Assembly: GCF_010015445.1 (NCBI RefSeq)
Contig: NC_053116.1
Location: forward strand, 4,353,568-4,417,567
Length of the DNA: 64,000 bases
Source: Perca fluviatilis
Lineage: Eukaryota > Chordata > Actinopteri > Perciformes > Percidae
Reading direction: 5' to 3'
How positions within the stretch are numbered: position 1 is the first letter of the stretch; every line of letters begins with the position of its first letter. A program made the position numbers and the translations under genes. A model generated the notes under the pieces. The model saw nothing but the letters and a program-made list of their open reading frames with translations, had not been told where the DNA came from and did no database searches. Below are positions 11,885 to 22,819 of this stretch, piece after piece.

Positions 11885-12210
11885 TTAACCCTTGTGTTGT
11901 CCTTCGGGTCCCAGTGACCCAACACAAGGGTTAAATCAGTCCTTCGGGTCCAAGTGACCCGAAGGACAACACAAGGATTATGTACTTCCGTTTACTTTGT
12001 TGAGAATTGCTCTCTAAACAAGGGTTAATACAGCACCTTAGTTCTTGTTTGTACAGCATTTTGGTCAGCTTAAACTGTGTTTAAATGGGTTCTAGAAATA
12101 AACTTGACTTACTTAACAAGAAACAGGGTTTAGAGAGCAATTCTCAACAAGGTACAAGGGAGGTACATAATCCTTGTGTTGTCCTTCGGGTCACTGGGAC
12201 CCGAAGGACC
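11885..12210. mobile_element. piggyBac-like MITE in the RNase H coding region
   Basis: It begins at TTAA (11885-11888) followed by CCCTTGTGTTGTCCTTCGGG, a terminus I associate with fish piggyBac-like elements. Long internal inverted repeats are present: TTGAGAATTGCTCTCTAAAC near 12001 and its complement near 12128, and AATCCTTGTGTTGTCCTTCG at 12170 against its complement near 11960. No TTAA is found at the right junction, so the right end may be damaged. It carries no transposase. Confidence 0.7.
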
Positions 12211-12850
12211 ACATCCGCATGTATGTTACAGTTCCATAGCCACGTTCACTGGCATCAGCAAAGTGATGTAGTTGGGCATGTCTGACCTTGCCAAAGTCCA
12301 CTGGCTTAATGCACCTGTCCACATTGAATGCAGCCAGCAGATCCAAGTCTTTTAACCATCTTTCCCATTGGTGCCATATGTCCTGCGGTAAAGCATCGTC
12401 CCATCTACAACGCCTCCGCTCTTGCTGCATCATTTTGGCAACCACAGTGATAGGTGCCAGAAAACCCAGAGGATCGTACACTGAGCTGTTCACGGACAAC
12501 ATACCACGTCTCGTGAGAGTCTCGTGTTTTATCTCCATCTTGAACTTGAAAGAGTCGGTCTCCACACACCACTGTAAACCCAGAGCTCTTTCTACTGGAA
12601 GCTCGTCCCGATCCAGATCCAACTCCTTTAGGTCTTTAGCCCTTTGATCCTTTGCGATGGCTTGCAAAACGAAGCGACTGTTGCTGATCCATTTTTCCAA
12701 GATGAAGCCTCCCTTTCGACACAGCGCAATTAGATCTCCTATCATCTTAATTGCTTCTCCCTCAGTGGCTGAGCTCTTCAAACAATCATCCACATAGAAA
12801 TTCTGCTTAACACATTGACGCACTTTGGCCGAAAACAGCCTGGGTATCAT
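12211..12850 (-). CDS. BEL/Pao reverse transcriptase, C-terminal part
   Basis: The minus-strand frame holds the catalytic FYVDDCLKS box, then FILEKWISNSR, then SVYDPLGFLAPITVVAKMM, a BEL landmark, then HHFADASERGYGT at the start of RNase H. It is separated from the upstream RT part by a frameshift near 12830-12850 and from the RNase H remainder by the inserted element at 11885-12210. Confidence 0.92.
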
Positions 12851-14255
12851 CAGCAGTTTTCCTCAGCGCATAACTTGCACAGCTAGGAGATGAAACAGCG
12901 CCAAACAGGTGTACCGTCATTCTATACTCCACTAGCTCCTTATTTACATCACCATCTGGCCACCATAGAAAGCGAAGAAAGTCTTTGTCTCCCTCGGCAA
13001 CCTTCACCTGGTGGAACATGGCTTGAATGTCACCCATGAATGCCACAGGTTCCCGCCTAAAGCGAGTAAGAACTCCTAGCAGTGAGCTGGTAAGGATAGG
13101 ACCCTGCAAGAGCTCACTGTTTAACGAGACTCCTTGACAAGTGGCTCCACAGTCAAATACCACACGAAGAGATCCTTTCTTTGGATGGTGGACACCATGG
13201 TGGGGGATGTACCACACCCTCCCATTCCCACGACGCAGCTCCTGCTTCGGTACTTGCTCCGCATAAGTCTTACCAATGAGGTTATTCATGTACTCTGCAT
13301 ACTCCTGGTGCAAGCATTTGTTTTTAAGGAACCGTTTCCTCAATGAATCGATCCTTTGTTTAGCCCCTACAAAGTTGTTAGGCAGACAGACTTCCTTGTT
13401 CCTGAATGGCAATTTCAAACAATATTTCCCATCTTTAAGTACTGCTGCGTCATCCATAATTTCAAGAAATCTATGGTCTTCTCTGGACATTTCCTTCTCC
13501 TCTGTATTCCTTTCATTGAAATCATGGTTATACTGATTGGTTAGCATTTCTTCCAGTTTACACACAGATATCCTATTCACCATAGCTGAGGGAAGCTCCG
13601 CCTCCAAAACATCAATATTTCCATTCATCGGCCCACTAACTACCCATCCCAGCACAGTTCTCATAGCATACGGCCCATTCCCGCAGCTGTTGATGACTTC
13701 CCAAGGTTCCAACACCTTGGGAGCGTTGTTTCCGATTAACGAGTCGACATTTGCGTTTAGGCTTGTGATGTATACCTTTGACAAGTACGGCCATTTAGCC
13801 AGGTCTTCAGGCGTCACCATGTTGTCAGCCGTAACCGGCATTTTCCTTTGCGTGAGAACCTCTGGAAGCCTATAGAAGTCATTGCTATCCAGACCAGATA
13901 CCTCCAAACCATTCAAGGAATAGGCTGGAACAACATTTTCTTGCCCCATTGTGCTCAACAGGAAGTTGGTTCTTCTGCCTGTAATATTCAGCTTCTGCAT
14001 TAGATGTTCCGAGCAGAATGTAGCTGAACTTCCAGGATCCAAAAAAGCATAGGTTTTAATGATGCAATTTCCCTTTGTGGACTTCACCTGTACAGGGAGA
14101 ATGGATAGAACACACTGATCCTTACCAGCCCCTGTATGTCCACATGTTTCGTATGAAGTTAGTTGGTTATACTTGGTTCCTTTAACAGTTCCGTAGTGGT
14201 ACTTTGCCTTTTGATATGTAGCACAGTGGGATGGGTTTGACCACAAACCTTGCAT
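12807..14255 (-). CDS. BEL/Pao aspartic protease and RT N-terminal part
   Basis: The minus-strand protein has a protease-like active site, AFLDPGSSATFC (D-x-G-S pattern), about 70 residues in. Later come MRTVLGWVVSGP, a BEL linker, and RT blocks RVVFDCGATCQGVSLN, FMGDIQAMFHQVKV and FLWWPDGD. It ends when a frameshift near 12830 breaks RT just before the YVDD box. Its start overlaps the end of gag in another frame. BEL elements normally have one continuous ORF, so I read this overlap as a further indel. Confidence 0.9.
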   Translation of the reverse strand: MQGLWSNPSHCATYQKAKYHYGTVKGTKYNQLTSYETCGHTGAGKDQCVLSILPVQVKSTKGNCIIKTYAFLDPGSSATFCSEHLMQKLNITGRRTNFLLSTMGQENVVPAYSLNGLEVSGLDSNDFYRLPEVLTQRKMPVTADNMVTPEDLAKWPYLSKVYITSLNANVDSLIGNNAPKVLEPWEVINSCGNGPYAMRTVLGWVVSGPMNGNIDVLEAELPSAMVNRISVCKLEEMLTNQYNHDFNERNTEEKEMSREDHRFLEIMDDAAVLKDGKYCLKLPFRNKEVCLPNNFVGAKQRIDSLRKRFLKNKCLHQEYAEYMNNLIGKTYAEQVPKQELRRGNGRVWYIPHHGVHHPKKGSLRVVFDCGATCQGVSLNSELLQGPILTSSLLGVLTRFRREPVAFMGDIQAMFHQVKVAEGDKDFLRFLWWPDGDVNKELVEYRMTVHLFGAVSSPSCASYALRKTADDTQAVFGQSASMC

Positions 14256-15543
14256 GTCAAGCGCCTGTCACAATTCCTGCTCATGTGACCATTACCTAAA
14301 CATGCAAAGCAAACTCCCTTTTCCCTGAGAAAGTGTATTTTTTCCTTATGCTGCTTTCCATTGAACGGTTTGCATTCTTCCAATGAGTGCGTATCAGCAC
14401 AGCAAAGGCATCCAGCTTTCTTTTCCTTTCCTTGATACGATGTTGACTCCTTAACTTCCTCGGGCAAATCCATAGATGTTACTGTGGTGGCAACAATATT
14501 TCCATATGGTCGGTTCCTCGGCTGAGATCTAAACCTGGTGAAAGTCGTCATGTTAGCAATGCCAGGCGATGGATCCCGTATGTCACCAAACAGCGGGTCA
14601 GAAAGAATGCTGAGACGACGCTCAATAAATCTAACCAGATCATTGAAGTGAGCTCTCTGCTTAGTGGTTTCCATTATGCCATAAGCTATGGTCCTCCATT
14701 GCTGCCTCATTTTGAATGGTAACTTTGAAATTATGGCTGTCATGTTAACAGGCATGTCCAATTCCTGTATGTACTGGAGCTCCTCCATCATATTGCCACA
14801 GCCACGCAAGAATAAGGAGTAGGCTTGAAGTGCCTTTACATCCTCAGATTTTATTGTTTGCCAGGTCAACGCCCTTTCCATATATGCAGTTGCAATTTTG
14901 TACTGATTGCCAAAGTGCTCCTGTAGCAGACCCTTTGCCACTATATAGCCGTGTTCAGGCTCCATATGTTGGCAGCTACGCACCAACTCTTGTGGCTGAT
15001 CTTTGGTAAATTGTTCCAAATAGTACAAACAATCAGCCTTTCCTGCCTTTTCCTCCACTCCTTGCTCAAAAGCTTTGATAAATGCTCTGTATTTGAGAGG
15101 GTCCCCTTCAAAGATGGATATATCTCGTGGTGGCAGCGACAACGAACGCTGCTGCTGCACCAAAGCAGCTGATATTTCATTTTGCCTGTGCATAATGTGA
15201 AGTATGTCTCCATGTGGATTTGGACTGATTTGATGAGTGTATTTGGATTGCGTTCCTTCATCCTTCCTCATTTGCACAGTTGTTGGTTGGCATTGAGAAT
15301 GATGCAATGTTCCCAACATATTGCTTTCCTGCTGCTGTTCAATACTGCACTGATGTTTAGAAGCAGATTTAACCCATTGCTCAGTTTCCTTCCGTCACAC
15401 ATCCCTAGATATATACTTATCAGGTGGCAATGATCCTCTTATCAAGTCATTTTGTTGTTTAGCTTTCCTTGAACCAGGTTTGTACTCCCTTGCCATAGGG
15501 TTTAATACATTGATGGTTTCCATTTTCCTCATTTCTCTTTCCA
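14159..15543 (-). pseudogene. BEL/Pao gag, N-terminally truncated, one stop
   Basis: The long open part (14159-15319) contains FEGDPLKYRAFIKAFEQ, typical of BEL capsid. It is followed by a CCHC knuckle CFACLGNGHMSRNC and a second Cys-rich motif CKVCGQTHPTVLH. The same frame continues upstream to about 15543 across a TGA at 15395-15397, likely from CGA. The true N-terminus is lost with the 5' leader deletion. Confidence 0.88.
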
Positions 15544-15556
15544 GATATGAATTTTT

Positions 15557-15694
15557 GGCCAAACACCTGCCAGCAACAATTTGGAGCTCACCTTTATAAC
15601 CTCGCCCCAGGTAATACCACAGCGACACCCAATGTACATACAAGAAACCACACCCAAAGTCTGAACACTTGAAACAACATATTTGGCTTCTACA
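15557..15694 (-). repeat. 5' LTR remnant of BEL/Pao copy 1
   Basis: 138 bp match the first part of the 3' LTR with about three substitutions. The match stops abruptly at GGCC (15557), where gag-like sequence begins. This shows a deletion of ~300 bp of LTR plus the primer-binding site and leader. Confidence 0.9.
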
Positions 15695-15770
15695 CCGTAT
15701 AAACGAAAGGCACATCCGATAAAATATTTTTTCGTTTTCACCCGCGAGCGTCATTGTGTAAACAGGGCCT
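15695..15770. mobile_element. Right half of the small repeat split by BEL/Pao
   Basis: It starts with the duplicated CCGTA and ends near GTGTAAACAGGGCC. Together with 8395-8550 it forms one small non-coding element. Confidence 0.6.
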
Positions 15771-15790
15771 GAAACAAAGCCTGATGTAGT

Positions 15791-15933
<143 letters not shown>

Positions 15934-16176
15934 CGTGTGCTGCCCTCTGACACATGGACTGGGACCAAAATCAAAGGCACCTTGCAGAGCAGCAGCCTGG
16001 CGGTGCTGGGAGACACTGATGCCCTCTGCTATCACAGTCAGCTCCCTCACACCCACAACACTGGCCCGTACTGCATGACGTCAGCCTGCCTACAGATTAT
16101 TTTCCCCATGTTTTTCCTTTTAATCCTCCCTCCAGCTTTTCATCTAGAAAGCCAGCCATTTGCCAAGCTCTGGCAC

Positions 16177-16178
<2 letters not shown>

Positions 16179-16253
<75 letters not shown>
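16179..16253. repeat. (AC)n microsatellite
   Basis: About 72 bp of pure AC, about 250 bp after the (TG)n tract and in the opposite phase. The pair could form a hairpin when single-stranded. Confidence 0.97.
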
Positions 16254-16257
<4 letters not shown>

Positions 16258-16529
16258 GCATTTGCACATGATAAGTGATTCATAATGTTCTCTGTAAACA
16301 ACACAACAATCATTTCAATAAGGGAAAGCATATTTTGGAATGAGATTAGAGTTATTGAAATGAAATATTGAGGAGTGATATCACTGTCCCGCTCAGTTCA
16401 GCTTCAGTTTGGCTGTGGACTTATGGGTGCTTTTGCTCTATTTTAATCTCCACAGTGCCATGGTTAGCATAGCTAAGCCTCTGTCCTGATTGACAGGTCC
16501 TAAACCATCCCCTTATTTATCGTCTATTT

Positions 16530-16720
16530 TAAAATAAATGGGACCATCATTTCTAAAATAAACATTGTGTTGTATTGAAGAATACTTGAAACTAATATTT
16601 GAGACCATAAAGTCATTGTGAAAATGTTTATTGAAAATAAAAATAAATTAAGTGAGAAGTAGGCTCATTTTCTCATATCCTTCCATAGAAACTGACTTCT
16701 TTATGGAGCACATTTCAGAG
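16530..16720. repeat. Truncated copy of the repeat at 1590-1770
   Basis: Shared words include AAATTAAGTGAGAAGTAGG and the 'atttgagaccataaa' stretch. Copies differ by many substitutions, so the family is old. The inverted ends present at 1377 and 1883 are absent here. Confidence 0.65.
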
Positions 16721-16729
16721 TCTAATATT

Positions 16730-17950
16730 CCTTGGAATTGCGTTTGTATTGGATGATTTTGCTGGTCACAGTTTACCTTCACTGGCAGCACTCAGTGCCA
16801 GTAAGGAAGTATTGAGTCCTGAACCAAGGTGGAAAGAGATAGTGTGGATAACTGACTTTGATGCAGGAGGATGATGTGTATGTCCAGCACATTTTTGCCC
16901 CAGGGCCTTCAGAATACACAATCAAAAAAACATTTTTTTATCTGCTTTGGAAAATTTGAAGTAATGTCAATGTGAACATAGAATAATAATGCTGTTTTAT
17001 TATAAATCCAGCAGTCCAGTCCATCACATGGCTTGATGATGACAATAGATTACAAATATAATGTAAAAGAAAAGACATTTTGAGTGAAAATGAATTAAAT
17101 TATGCAACCTGGTGGTGTAGCTTCACAGCAGGAGACATGTCATCTAAGTTACCTAATGGTGTTTGGAGAACGTTCCCCCTCGGGGATAAAAAAGCCCATT
17201 GTCTGACTCTGACCCATATTGCTCAAGGTAATCTGTACTTGATGATTAAATGATTGTGTCTGTTCAGACCACAAAGTGCATGGATTTTAATCCCAAAGCA
17301 GAATTCACAGATTGTCTGTACTGGCCATGCTGACTGTGCCAGTGCTTGTGCATCTTGATGTACTCTGGTACCTTTTACATTCAAGATACATGCATTAATC
17401 ATTAGAAAATGTATGTGTAATCCAGTTGAAATGTATTCATTATTATAAAATATACCAGCTTGAATAAATAATTTCATAGTTTAATAAATAGAATTTAAGG
17501 TTAAAAGGTTAAGATTAATTGACCAGTAATTAAGTTATTATTTGCCCAAAGAGAGAAATGCATATTGGGGAATGTTCATGTTTTACTGAATATAGCATTT
17601 AAAAGGGCAAATATTTGTTGTGTAATAATGTATGTGAAAATGTTTTGAAAATGCCCGTAGGAATAGGAAGAAAGAGTTACACAAATGTATTGTGAATTTA
17701 TTGTATTTGTGAAAGTTTTGTGAATGAGCCAATCACATTTGAGTAAGGTTAACGTATGAAAACAGGAAGGAGTAAGAGCGAAGAAACGAGTAGGAGTGGA
17801 GAAGCATGTTGTCTGCTGAATGAGAAATACGAGAGGTTAAAGATACTGTAATGCACCAGTTTAGTGAGAGTGTTAAACCAGGACTCTTAAACGAAACGTT
17901 AATGGTGATAATTCTGTCTGTTTGAGTGGACTACTCAGCAAAAGAAGACA
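16730..17950. other. No recognised feature
   Basis: AT-rich sequence with short ORFs only. The 17750-17950 part is purine-rich and could be an old LTR or promoter-like stretch, but I cannot support a call. Confidence 0.45.
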
Positions 17951-17953
17951 GAT

Positions 17954-18534
17954 ACCCCTTTTCCACCAACAAGAACCAGGTGCTGGTTCAGAGCTAGAGC
18001 TAGTGCCGGTTCGGAGTTGATATAACTGAGGAGCCTCCAAAGAACCGGTTTGCTTTTCCACAAGCTAAAGAGCCAGCACAGAGCCAGGTCTTACGTCACT
18101 GTATACGTCTCATCTTTCCCAGCAACGTTAGCGCAGCGGCGCCAAACACAAACACACCATCAACAATGGCGGACATTGCTTTGCTATTGATGTTCATGGC
18201 TTTGCGGACTTACATCGGCATCCAAACTCGGCATATCCAACGTGTTTGCGCGGCTCGCCTTTATAGTGCAAGTTTATCGCGTCCATAGTGTTTATCTGAT
18301 AATTAAAAAATGGTGGTCACAAGTTTCCATTCGTCTTGTTGGTCACGGTAACTCCGACCCCAGCCGCTGACGTAAGCTGTTCTTACTTCTGGCCCAGCAA
18401 TGATTTGGTGCTACTTAAGAACCACTTTTACTGGTTCGGAACTGGTGCTTTGGTGGTCGATAAAACAAAGAACCGAATGGAAACTAGGCTCTGGCTCCGA
18501 ACCAGCACTAGCTCTGCCTTGGTGGAAAAGGGGT
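17954..18534. mobile_element. hAT-like MITE, ACCCCTTTTCCACCAA ends
   Basis: The left end ACCCCTTTTCCACCAA is the exact complement of the right end TTGGTGGAAAAGGGGT. Subterminal GGTTC/GAACC words (GAACCAGGTGCTGGTTC and others) repeat in both orientations. No clean 8-bp duplication is visible. The superfamily is inferred from recollection of similar fish elements. Confidence 0.7.
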
Positions 18535-19261
18535 AAGAAAGAAGTTTAAGTTAGCTGCTGGCTAAGTGGATAGTGCTTTCCTATGGACTTTGCTAACAAT
18601 CTAGCGGCTAGCGGTCTGGACTAGTTAAGCCTGTGTGGAACTGCGAGACGGACGGCGGACAAAGACCCTGATGGAGCCGGATAGCGTCACCGAGTGTGGA
18701 CTTTGCCGAGATCGTCAGCTGTGTGAGTCTTCTCGTCAACCCTGTGAATCTTCTCTTCAAGCTAAGCTAATGCTGGAGCCGTCAGACAGCGTTACAGCAC
18801 GCACGGAGATGAGAAGGGTATGTATCGACTGTATCGACTTACTCTGGGGGTTACGGTGAATAAGCTAAATTCCCAATAAGTCAGCGTGTTCCTATAAATG
18901 GTGATTTAAAGGGAAAGAATATAATACACACACACAAGTTAAACACTGATAAGGTTATTAGTGAAACCCCACTTATTTGAGTAATTGGATAGAAGTTTTA
19001 AAGAACTCAGGATAGCCACCTCTCACTATAGCCAGCCACGCTAGAGAGGCGCTACATATGTGTAGGCCTACCTCACAACTGTTAAGATTAATTATAAATT
19101 GTGATGTGTGTGAAAAACAGTCAAATGTATTTATGTTAACAGGTGGGATTTTGGTTTGAAGATGGGTAGCTTGTTAGCCAGATTAATGATGTAGTTGTCT
19201 TCAATATAGAACTGAGCTCTATGATCAAACGCTGACACCCAGCATTCCTACTGCACAGTGT
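18535..19261. other. Intergenic, with a partial copy of the 35455 MITE
   Basis: Around 18820-18890, 'cgacttactctgggggttac' and 'aattcccaataagtc' resemble the ends of the element at 35455-35812. Otherwise nothing is recognised. Confidence 0.4.
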
Positions 19262-19885
19262 AGCCCATATTATTTGTATGTGTGCTTCCACACACATACA
19301 AACTTGTAAAAAAAAACATCCATGGTGTTCTGAGTGAGATACGGTTTCTGAATGTGTCCTGCCTTCAGTCTCCTGGTGAGCTGTTCAAAATCGGCCGGAT
19401 TGTGACGTCACAATCCGAAACGAGCAGGCTAACCACAACCGTTAGCTCGTAGTGTTAGCGTTAGCATGCTACCTCGTTTTCAATAGCAAAGCACTGCTAC
19501 AACACACACAAGTTCATAATCTACAAAAGAACTACTTACATGTGCGCCCTCATTTAGAAGTCTCCCAGCTAATCCTGCCTTGTAACTGACTGAAGTTGGA
19601 GAAACTGCCTTTTTACTTCTATGGAGCTCGCTAGCTGACATGATCTACATCTGAGCTACTGAGCATGTGCGAGTGCAATCAAAGATAGTACAGAAGAAGA
19701 AAAGAGGTCTCACTCCGTAGCTAAAACAGAAACCAGGTGAAAAGAGGATCTGCAGCAGTGAGAGAGAGCTGTGCAGTACAACAAAAATATAGTGTTGTTT
19801 GACAATTAAACCATGTAAACCTATTCTGGTACAACCTTAAAATACAGTTATGAACCTGAAAATGAGCATAATATGGGCGCTTTAA
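19262..19885 (-). mobile_element. Fish MITE-like repeat, GCCCATATTAT ends
   Basis: GCCCATATTAT at the left and ATAATATGGGC at the right are inverted. The interior order (GAGATACGGTTTCTGAATGT, then GTTAGCGTTAGCATGC, then CATGTAAACCTATTCTGG) matches a non-autonomous repeat that I recognise as abundant in percomorph genomes. Confidence 0.65.
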
Positions 19886-20145
19886 ACTCTTACATGAAGA
19901 TCTACTTGCAGAGATATACATTTCCCATGTCACACTTACAGTATATTTGAAGGACTACAATTTTGAAAGATCTCCACTGCATTGCCACACAACAATACTA
20001 TACAGTAACTATAGCAACAATACAACCAGACATGATGTTTCCTGTGATGGATTACCCAACTCAAGGTTTAGTCTGTGCAAGTTGATTTTTATCGTGATAG
20101 GAAATCTGTGGTAAATAGGTTATAATAAACCTACAAGAGGCTTTG

Positions 20146-20627
20146 TGTCAGGGTGTCTTGGACTGTTAGTCAGTGTTCATTGACTGTTTGTTTCCCCATT
20201 CACTGTCACCAGCACTCACTCTCTCTCATTCTCCAGCACACACTCCTCCCACTGATTCATACTCCTCGTTACTCACGCAGATCAGACTCTCCCAGTCCCC
20301 TCAGTCCTAATTACACACACCTGCACCTCATCAAGCCTCATCCTCAGTCCACCACCTGCAACTAATCAGCCACCACCTACATAAGCAGCACAACCACACA
20401 AACTCCTTGTCAAGTCTCGTTTCCACATGACGCTTTGACCACGCACGTTAAGCCTAGTCATTCCAAGTTTGCCTACCCTGTACTTCGGATCCTGTTGTCT
20501 GCTGCTGCTCTGGAACCTGCCTACCCAGCTACCAGATTCCCTGCCTGTTGCTCCCTGCTCGTTGTTGGATCATTGTTAATAAAGCTCAGCTTCTCTACTG
20601 CAGTCTGTCTCCTGGTCGTCCGTGACA
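20146..20627 (+). repeat. 5' LTR of the non-autonomous element
   Basis: It starts TGTCAGGG and ends CGTGACA. A TATA-like ACATAAG lies near 20379, and an AATAAA lies near 20578. The predicted transcript start falls around 20405, just where a primer-complementary 9-mer occurs. Confidence 0.92.
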
Positions 20628-20629
20628 GA

Positions 20630-20638
20630 AGACTTGAC
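20630..20638 (+). promoter_or_regulatory. Candidate self-primer binding site
   Basis: AGACTTGAC lies 2 bases after the LTR end and is the exact complement of GTCAAGTCT at 20409-20417, near the predicted mRNA 5' end. This is the arrangement known for Tf1/sushi self-priming. No tRNA-like primer site is visible. The match is seen in sequence; the mechanism is inference. Confidence 0.5.
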
Positions 20639-20647
20639 CACAACTAA

Positions 20648-21562
20648 ATGAACATGGATGAGGACACCATGGAAGATCATCTGTTCAATCAAAACGGAGA
20701 CACTCTGGAAGATTTTGTTGCAGTTTACCTCTGTTATTATCACAGTGCGGGCTGGGAGGAGGACTTCTTAAAGTATCAGTTCTGGAGCGGGTTAGATGAC
20801 CCACTTACTCGGATGCTGCTGCTCGAGGACCTCAACCTGCCGTTTAGTGAGTTTCTGGACCGAGCCCTTTGGGTTTGTGGTTCCTCCCTTACGGGTGGCG
20901 CGCCGATCCAGAGCCAGCCGATCCGGTGCGCAAAGTCCTCACCACAGGCCCACTTCAGCAGGGAGCCATTTGACTGCCCAGTCGGACAGAAGCCAGCAAG
21001 CATCTGCCCAGTCGACCAGAAGGCAGAGACTGCTCACCGCGACTGGCCAGACGAGACGGCTCACCGCGACTGCCCAGCCGAGACTGCTCACAGCAACTGC
21101 CCTGCAGAGACTAGCAACCCTTCTGTTCCCGAGCCGGTGTCTGACCCCGAGCTGGCGTGCAGCTCTCCTGACCCCGAGCTGGCGTGCGGTTCTCCTGACC
21201 CCGAGCTGGCGTACAGCTCTCCTGACCCTGAGCTGACGTGCAGTCCTCCTGCCTCTGAGCCGATGTACAGCTCTTTCCATGCCTCCACAGACACGCGGCC
21301 TGCTAGCGGCCTCTCTCCAGAGTCCCAGCTAGCTAGTAGCTTCCCTGTGTCCCAGCTAGCTAGCGGATTTCCTGAGTCCCAGCTGGCTGGTGGCTTCCCT
21401 GAGTCCCAGCTAGCTAGTGGCTTTCCTGAGTCCCGGTTGGTTTGGATTCCCCCTGACTCTAGGCTAGGTAGCGGTTCCCTTGTCCCTAGTGTTCCCGAGT
21501 CCTCTATTGTCCCTAGTGTCCCCGAGTCCTCTATTGTCCCTAGTGTCCTCTATTGTCCCTAG
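20648..21562 (+). CDS. Partial gag-like protein
   Basis: Starts MNMDEDTMEDHLFNQNGD. Residues about 15-80 (DFVAVYLCYYHSAGWEEDFL, FWSGLDDPLTRML, LPFSEFLDRAL) resemble the capsid region of fish gypsy/sushi gag. After that the protein becomes Ser/Pro/Glu-rich repeats: ELACSSPDP (9 residues, four times), then SQLASGFPE (9 residues), then VPESSIVPS. There is no zinc knuckle. The stop at 21560 results from an indel inside the repeat array. The intended product probably ran on into the later arrays in another frame. Confidence 0.75.
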   Translation: MNMDEDTMEDHLFNQNGDTLEDFVAVYLCYYHSAGWEEDFLKYQFWSGLDDPLTRMLLLEDLNLPFSEFLDRALWVCGSSLTGGAPIQSQPIRCAKSSPQAHFSREPFDCPVGQKPASICPVDQKAETAHRDWPDETAHRDCPAETAHSNCPAETSNPSVPEPVSDPELACSSPDPELACGSPDPELAYSSPDPELTCSPPASEPMYSSFHASTDTRPASGLSPESQLASSFPVSQLASGFPESQLAGGFPESQLASGFPESRLVWIPPDSRLGSGSLVPSVPESSIVPSVPESSIVPSVLYCP

Positions 21563-22310
21563 TGTCTCCGAGTCCTCTAGTGTCCCCGAGTCCTCTAGTG
21601 TCCCCGAGTCCTCTAGTGTCCCCCGGGTTCCCCGAGTCCTCTAGTGTCCCCCGGTTCCCCGAGTCCTCTAGTGTCCCCAGGTTCCCCGAGTCCTCTAGTG
21701 TCCCTAGGTTCCCCGAGCTCTCTAGTGTTCCCGAGTCCTCTAGTGTCCCTAGGTTCCCCGAGTCCTCTAGTGTCCCCGAGTCCTCTAGTGTCCCTAGGTT
21801 CCCCGAGTCCTCTAGTGTCCCTCGGTTCCCCGAGTCCTCTAGTGTCCCCGAGTCCTCTAGTGTCCCTAGGTTCCCCGAGCTCTCTAGTGTCCCCGAGTCC
21901 TCTAGTGTCCCTAGGTTCCCCGAGTCCTCTAGTGTCCCTAGGTTCCCCGAGTCCTCTAGTGTCCCTAGGTTCCCCGAGTCCTCTAGTGTCCCCGAGTCCT
22001 CTAGTGTCCCTCGGTTCCCCGAGTCCTCTAGTGTCCCCGAGTCCTCTAGTGTCCCTAGGTTCCCCGAGCTCTCTAGTGTCCCCGAGTCCTCTAGTGTCCC
22101 TAGGTTCCCCGAGTCCTCTAGTGTCCCTAGGTTCCCCGAGTCCTCTAGTGTCCCAAGGTTCCCCGAGTCCTCTAGTGTCCCAGGGTCCTCTAGTGTCCCA
22201 GGGTCCTCTAGTGTCCCAGGGTCCTCTAGTGTCCCAGAGCTTCCTAGTGTCCCCGAGCTCCCCGAGCTCTCTAGTGTCCCAGAGTCCTCTGGTCTCCTAG
22301 AGTTCCTAGA
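21480..22310 (+). repeat. Ser-Pro coding minisatellite (15-18 and 27-bp units)
   Basis: Units built from CCCGAGTCCTCTAGTGTCCC, often with an added TAGGTTC, repeat for about 800 bp. In frame they read variants of PESSSVPRF. Long ORFs exist in several frames and on both strands because unit lengths are multiples of three. Only the forward Pro/Ser frame continues gag. Confidence 0.93.
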
Positions 22311-22819
22311 GTCCCGGCCATGTAGCGGCCCCCCAGGGTTCCTAGAGTCCCGGCCATGTAGCGGCCCCCCAGGGTTCCTAGAGTCCCGGCCGTATAGAGG
22401 CTCCCCAGAGTTCCTAGAGTCCCGGCCGTGTAGCGGCTCCCCAGAGTCTAGCCTAGCTGGCATTTCCCCTGAGCCCAGGCTAGCTAGCATCCTTCCTGAA
22501 CCCCACCTAGCTAGAACCCTTCCTAAGCCCTCGTCGTCGGTACAGCCCGGCTCGACGCCCTCGTCGCCGGTTCAGCCCGGTTCTACGTCCTCGTCGCCGG
22601 TACAGCCGGTTCTACGTCCTCGTCGCCGGTTCAGCCCGGCTCGACGCCCTCGTCGCCGGTACAGCCCGGTTCAAAGCCCTCATCGCCGGTACAGCCCAGT
22701 TCTAAGCCCTCATTGCCTGTCCTGGACATCATCCCGGGGAGCCTCCCCAGGAAAATTTTGGGAGGGGGCCATACGCCCTCTAAGGGGACTGTGGAGGTCC
22801 CGCCGACACGGTTCCCAGG

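Larger units (their letters stand above)
8551..15694 (-). mobile_element. BEL/Pao LTR retrotransposon (copy 1), 5' region deleted
   Basis: The 7144-bp minus-strand element is bounded by TGTAAAGTTG and CTTCTACA on the plus strand and flanked by a perfect 5-bp duplication, CCGTA (8546-8550 and 15695-15699). Its order is LTR remnant, gag, protease, RT, RNase H, integrase, LTR. The 5' LTR keeps only 138 bp. The rest of that LTR, the primer site and the start of gag are deleted. The aligned LTR parts differ at about three positions in 138. Frameshifts, a stop and two inserted elements make it defective. Confidence 0.93.

Noticed and set aside
21540..22490. Long minus-strand ORF rich in Gly/Leu/Glu repeats
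   Set aside because: It is the antisense reading of the Ser/Pro minisatellite. Unit lengths divisible by three keep several frames open.
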